The notes beneath the pieces are model-generated. The model was not told where the DNA came from. It did no database searches and saw only the letters and a list, made by a program, of their open reading frames with translations. A stretch of 64,000 nucleotides of DNA from an uncultured Lachnospiraceae bacterium (GTDB taxonomy: Bacteria; Bacillota; Clostridia; Lachnospirales; Lachnospiraceae). This document shows positions 61,843-64,000 of this stretch, piece by piece (positions within the stretch are counted from its first letter, which is position 1; each line of letters starts with the position of its first letter). The stretch spans positions 1-64,000 of the forward strand of contig CAJTTI010000012.1 of assembly GCA_910579225.1 (NCBI GenBank), given 5' to 3'. A program made the translations under genes and the position numbers.

Positions 61843-62496
61843 ATGGCAGTGGAGATGACGATTCAGGAGTATATCCGGGAGCGTTCGGAAAAGGACAGTT
61901 TTGAGACGGCCATGTTCATCTATGAGTCTGCTTTGATTCAGATGGCAAGCCGAATTGAGGTGCTGAGCAATGAATTGAGTCATGTATATCAGTATAATCC
62001 AATTGAATATGTGAAGACCCGTCTGAAGACACCGGAGAGTATTATAAAAAAGCTCCGAAAAAACAAACATCATATTACAATCGACGATATGGTAGAGTAT
62101 GTGAACGATATTGCAGGGATACGCATCACATGCTCGTTCTTTTCTGAAGTGTATTTTCTGGCAGATATGCTTGCAAGGCAGGATAATCTGTCCGTGATTA
62201 ACATCAAAGACTATATCGGGCATCCGAAGGAAAGTGGTTACAAAAGTTATCATATGCTTTTGTCCATCCAGGTAGCGTTGGCAGATGCGGTAATTCCCAC
62301 TAAAGTGGAGGTTCAGCTCAGGACGATGGCTATGGATTTCTGGGCCAGTCTGGAACATAAAATCTATTATAAGTATGAGGGGAATGCGCCTGGTTATTTT
62401 GCAAGAGAACTGCAGGAATGTGCGTCGATTATATCCAGGCTGGACGCCAAGATGATGTCGCTGAACGAGGCTATGAAACGTATTGACGGTGAATAA
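61843..62496 (+). CDS. Small alarmone synthetase (RelQ/YjbM type GTP pyrophosphokinase)
   Basis: 217 residues consisting of a single RelA/SpoT synthetase domain. Seen are VKTRLKTPESIIKKLRKN, the catalytic region VNDIAGIRITCSFFSEVY, KDYIGHPKESGYKSYHM and EVQLRTMAMDFWASLEHKIYY, with a C-terminal helix for tetramer formation. There is no hydrolase, TGS or ACT domain. It makes (p)ppGpp under stress, typically cell-wall stress. ATG 61843 follows AAGGA; the frame is open 15 codons further upstream. A TATAAT box lies about 120 bases upstream. Confidence 0.92.
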   Translation: MAVEMTIQEYIRERSEKDSFETAMFIYESALIQMASRIEVLSNELSHVYQYNPIEYVKTRLKTPESIIKKLRKNKHHITIDDMVEYVNDIAGIRITCSFFSEVYFLADMLARQDNLSVINIKDYIGHPKESGYKSYHMLLSIQVALADAVIPTKVEVQLRTMAMDFWASLEHKIYYKYEGNAPGYFARELQECASIISRLDAKMMSLNEAMKRIDGE

Positions 62497-62583
62497 AATA
62501 TCTGGCTGGAGAACGAAGGTTCCGCTGACGAATATAGCGGTGAAGATATCTGTCAGTGAAAAACAGTCCATAAAATGAGGAGT

Positions 62584-62612
62584 GCCCCGGTAATACGGAT
62601 ACCGGGGCTTAT
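62584..62612 (+). terminator. Probable terminator of the alarmone synthetase gene
   Basis: Stem GCCCCGGT / ACCGGGGC (62584-62591, 62601-62608), 9-base loop, followed by TTATTAT, a weak T-tract. Confidence 0.55.
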
Positions 62613-62792
62613 TATGAAAAAATTTATCTATATGTCGTTTGTTGCTTTTTATTTATCTGTAGTATAACAATAAAATATGAATAAATTATGAATAAAATAT
62701 AAACATATTGTGAAAGTATACAAAAAAGTGGAAGAAAAAAACATTTATATGTACAAGAACTACAAAGTGATTTTTGCAAATGTGAAGAAGAG

Positions 62793-62821
62793 TTGTAAAA
62801 AAAGACAAAAAGTGCTAAAAT
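62793..62821 (+). promoter_or_regulatory. Promoter of the pyrophosphatase gene
   Basis: TTGTAA (62793-62798) and TAAAAT (62816-62821), 17-base spacer, 30 bases before ATG 62851. Confidence 0.65.
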
Positions 62822-62850
62822 GTATGTATTGATAGAAAAGGAGCAGAACT

Positions 62851-64000
62851 ATGACAGCAGAAACTATGCCCGTATATGTGATTGGCCATAAGAATCCGGA
62901 TACGGATTCTATCTGTTCAGCCATTGCATATGCGGAATTAAAGAACCGCCTGCATGGAAGCGGATATTGTCCGGCCCGGGCAGGACAGATTAATCAGGAG
63001 ACGCAGTATGTGCTGAACTTTTTTCAGGTATCTGCGCCTAAATATGTAGAAGATGTAATGACAGATGTGAGGGATATTGAGATCCGTAAGACACAGGGGG
63101 TATCCGGCCATATTTCTTTGAAAAAGGCCTGGAATATGATGCGGGCTTTGGGAGTTGTGACACTTCCCATTACCGACAATAAGCAACTTCAAGGGTTGAT
63201 TACCATCGGAGACATTGCGAACGCCTATATGGATGTTTATGATAATTGTAGTCTTTCAGCAGCGCATACTCCTTATAAGAATATTCTGGAAACTCTTGAT
63301 GGAGTAATGCTTATTGGAGATGAGAATGCAGTTTATGAAAAGGGGGAAGTAGTGATTGCAGCGGCCAATCCGGATGTGATGGAGGACTATATCCATGAAG
63401 GGGATATGGTGATTCTGGGCAACCGGTATGAATCTCAGCTTTGCGCCATTGAGATGAATGCAGCATGTATTATTGTCTGCATGGACGCGAAGGTATCCAA
63501 GACAATCCGGAAACTGGCTCAGGAAAATAATTGCAATATCATTGTAACACCTCATGATACATTTACGGTAGCCAGGATGATTAATCAAAGCATGCCGATC
63601 TCTCATTTTATGAAAGAAGACGGTTTGATTACTTTTAAGGTGACAGAAAAGACAGAAGATATCAAAGGTATCATGGGACAGAAGCGATACCGGGATTTTC
63701 CGATTCTGGATGTGGACGGGAATTATATTGGTATGATTTCCAGACGAAATCTTTTGAACCTTCGGAGAAAACGGGTGATTCTGGTAGACCATAATGAAGC
63801 AAGTCAGACGGTGGATGGTATCGAGCATGCAGATATTCTGGAGATCATTGATCACCATCGGATTGGTACGCTGGAGACGCTGGAACCTGTTTTTTTCAGG
63901 AATCAGCCTGTGGGCTGCACGGCCACGATTGTCTACCAGATGTATCAGGAAAATGGCGTGGAGATTCCCAGAAATATTGCGGGACTTTTAATGGCTGCAA
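62851..64000 (+). CDS. ppaC: Manganese-dependent inorganic pyrophosphatase with CBS/DRTGG insert (partial)
   Basis: Family II (DHH) pyrophosphatase, cut by the end of the window after 383 codons; complete members with the insert are about 540-550 residues. The first metal-site motif is IGHKNPDTDSICSAIAYAEL. A regulatory insert follows, with a CBS domain (about 72-130), a DRTGG-type domain (about 140-245) and a second CBS half (about 250-310). The DHH core then resumes with VILVDHNE and IIDHHRIG. CBS-containing pyrophosphatases are controlled by adenine nucleotides. ATG 62851 follows AAGGAG by 8 bases. Confidence 0.92.
   Translation, partial: MTAETMPVYVIGHKNPDTDSICSAIAYAELKNRLHGSGYCPARAGQINQETQYVLNFFQVSAPKYVEDVMTDVRDIEIRKTQGVSGHISLKKAWNMMRALGVVTLPITDNKQLQGLITIGDIANAYMDVYDNCSLSAAHTPYKNILETLDGVMLIGDENAVYEKGEVVIAAANPDVMEDYIHEGDMVILGNRYESQLCAIEMNAACIIVCMDAKVSKTIRKLAQENNCNIIVTPHDTFTVARMINQSMPISHFMKEDGLITFKVTEKTEDIKGIMGQKRYRDFPILDVDGNYIGMISRRNLLNLRRKRVILVDHNEASQTVDGIEHADILEIIDHHRIGTLETLEPVFFRNQPVGCTATIVYQMYQENGVEIPRNIAGLLMAA

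Larger units (their letters stand above)
62497..62850 (+). other. AT-rich intergenic region before the pyrophosphatase gene
   Basis: 354 bases without a gene. It holds a hairpin (62584-62608) and a promoter (62793-62821), annotated separately. The AT-rich middle (62620-62780) shows nothing else recognisable. Confidence 0.6.

Noticed and set aside
1..64000. tRNA, rRNA, tmRNA and insertion sequences
   Set aside because: No TTCGA-type T-arms with acceptor stems, rRNA segments, or transposase genes with terminal repeats were noticed by eye; a covariance-model search would be needed to exclude small RNAs.

Overview
The window looks like chromosome from a spore-forming Firmicute of the class Clostridia, most likely a gut Lachnospiraceae. 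The supporting signs are strong GGAGG ribosome sites, sigma-A promoters, CotJ spore-coat genes, a SleB-type cell-wall hydrolase, and housekeeping runs (dnaE-pfkA-trmH; birA-dusB-greA-lysS) with family-typical proteins. This placement is inference from gene content; no rRNA or other marker is present. No tRNA, rRNA, CRISPR array, insertion sequence or prophage was recognised.

Layout. 0-5.2 kb: response regulator, sensor kinase and a MacB/FtsX-type ABC exporter. 5.2-6.4 kb: cotJC and a fused cotJA-cotJB, on the minus strand. 6.4-7.5 kb: a decayed stretch with two broken genes, one the C-terminal half of a Vat/CatB-type acetyltransferase. 7.5-9.9 kb: a HEAT-repeat protein and a small coiled-coil protein. 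10-13.8 kb: a second response regulator, kinase and an ABC-2-type (BcrA-like) transporter. 13.9-14.5 kb: a GNAT acetyltransferase under a promoter buried in a large inverted repeat. 14.5-18.4 kb: trehalose PTS (treB) and phosphotrehalase (treC) with three operator-like palindromes. 18.5-24.6 kb: a phosphorelay operon of a stand-alone receiver, a hybrid kinase ending in HPt, and a hybrid kinase ending in a DegV lipid-binding domain. 24.6-28.1 kb: ogt, an XRE regulator, a hexapeptide acetyltransferase and a DUF2971 protein. 28.2-42.8 kb: conserved core genes, including a lysyl-tRNA synthetase with an added tRNA-binding domain. 42.8-53.1 kb: a divergent sugar uptake and oxidation cluster. 53.2-56.9 kb: arabinose genes araR-araA-araD. 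57-64 kb: aspartokinase, alpha/beta hydrolase, DUF1002 protein, a TtcA-like protein, a small (p)ppGpp synthetase, and an inorganic pyrophosphatase cut by the window end.

The most unusual systems are two. The first is the 42.8-53.1 kb sugar cluster. It has an ABC importer, two Gfo/Idh/MocA oxidoreductases and two xylose-isomerase-like TIM barrels. Its LacI-type regulator carries, after its normal ligand domain, a second complete binding-protein domain that resembles the importer's own lipoprotein over about 310 residues. The palindrome TTTGCGCAAA occurs at both divergent promoters and at the regulator's promoter, which ties the parts into one regulon. The second is the 18.6-24.6 kb phosphorelay, where a kinase-receiver protein is joined to DegV, suggesting signalling linked to fatty-acid binding with no DNA-binding output in the operon.
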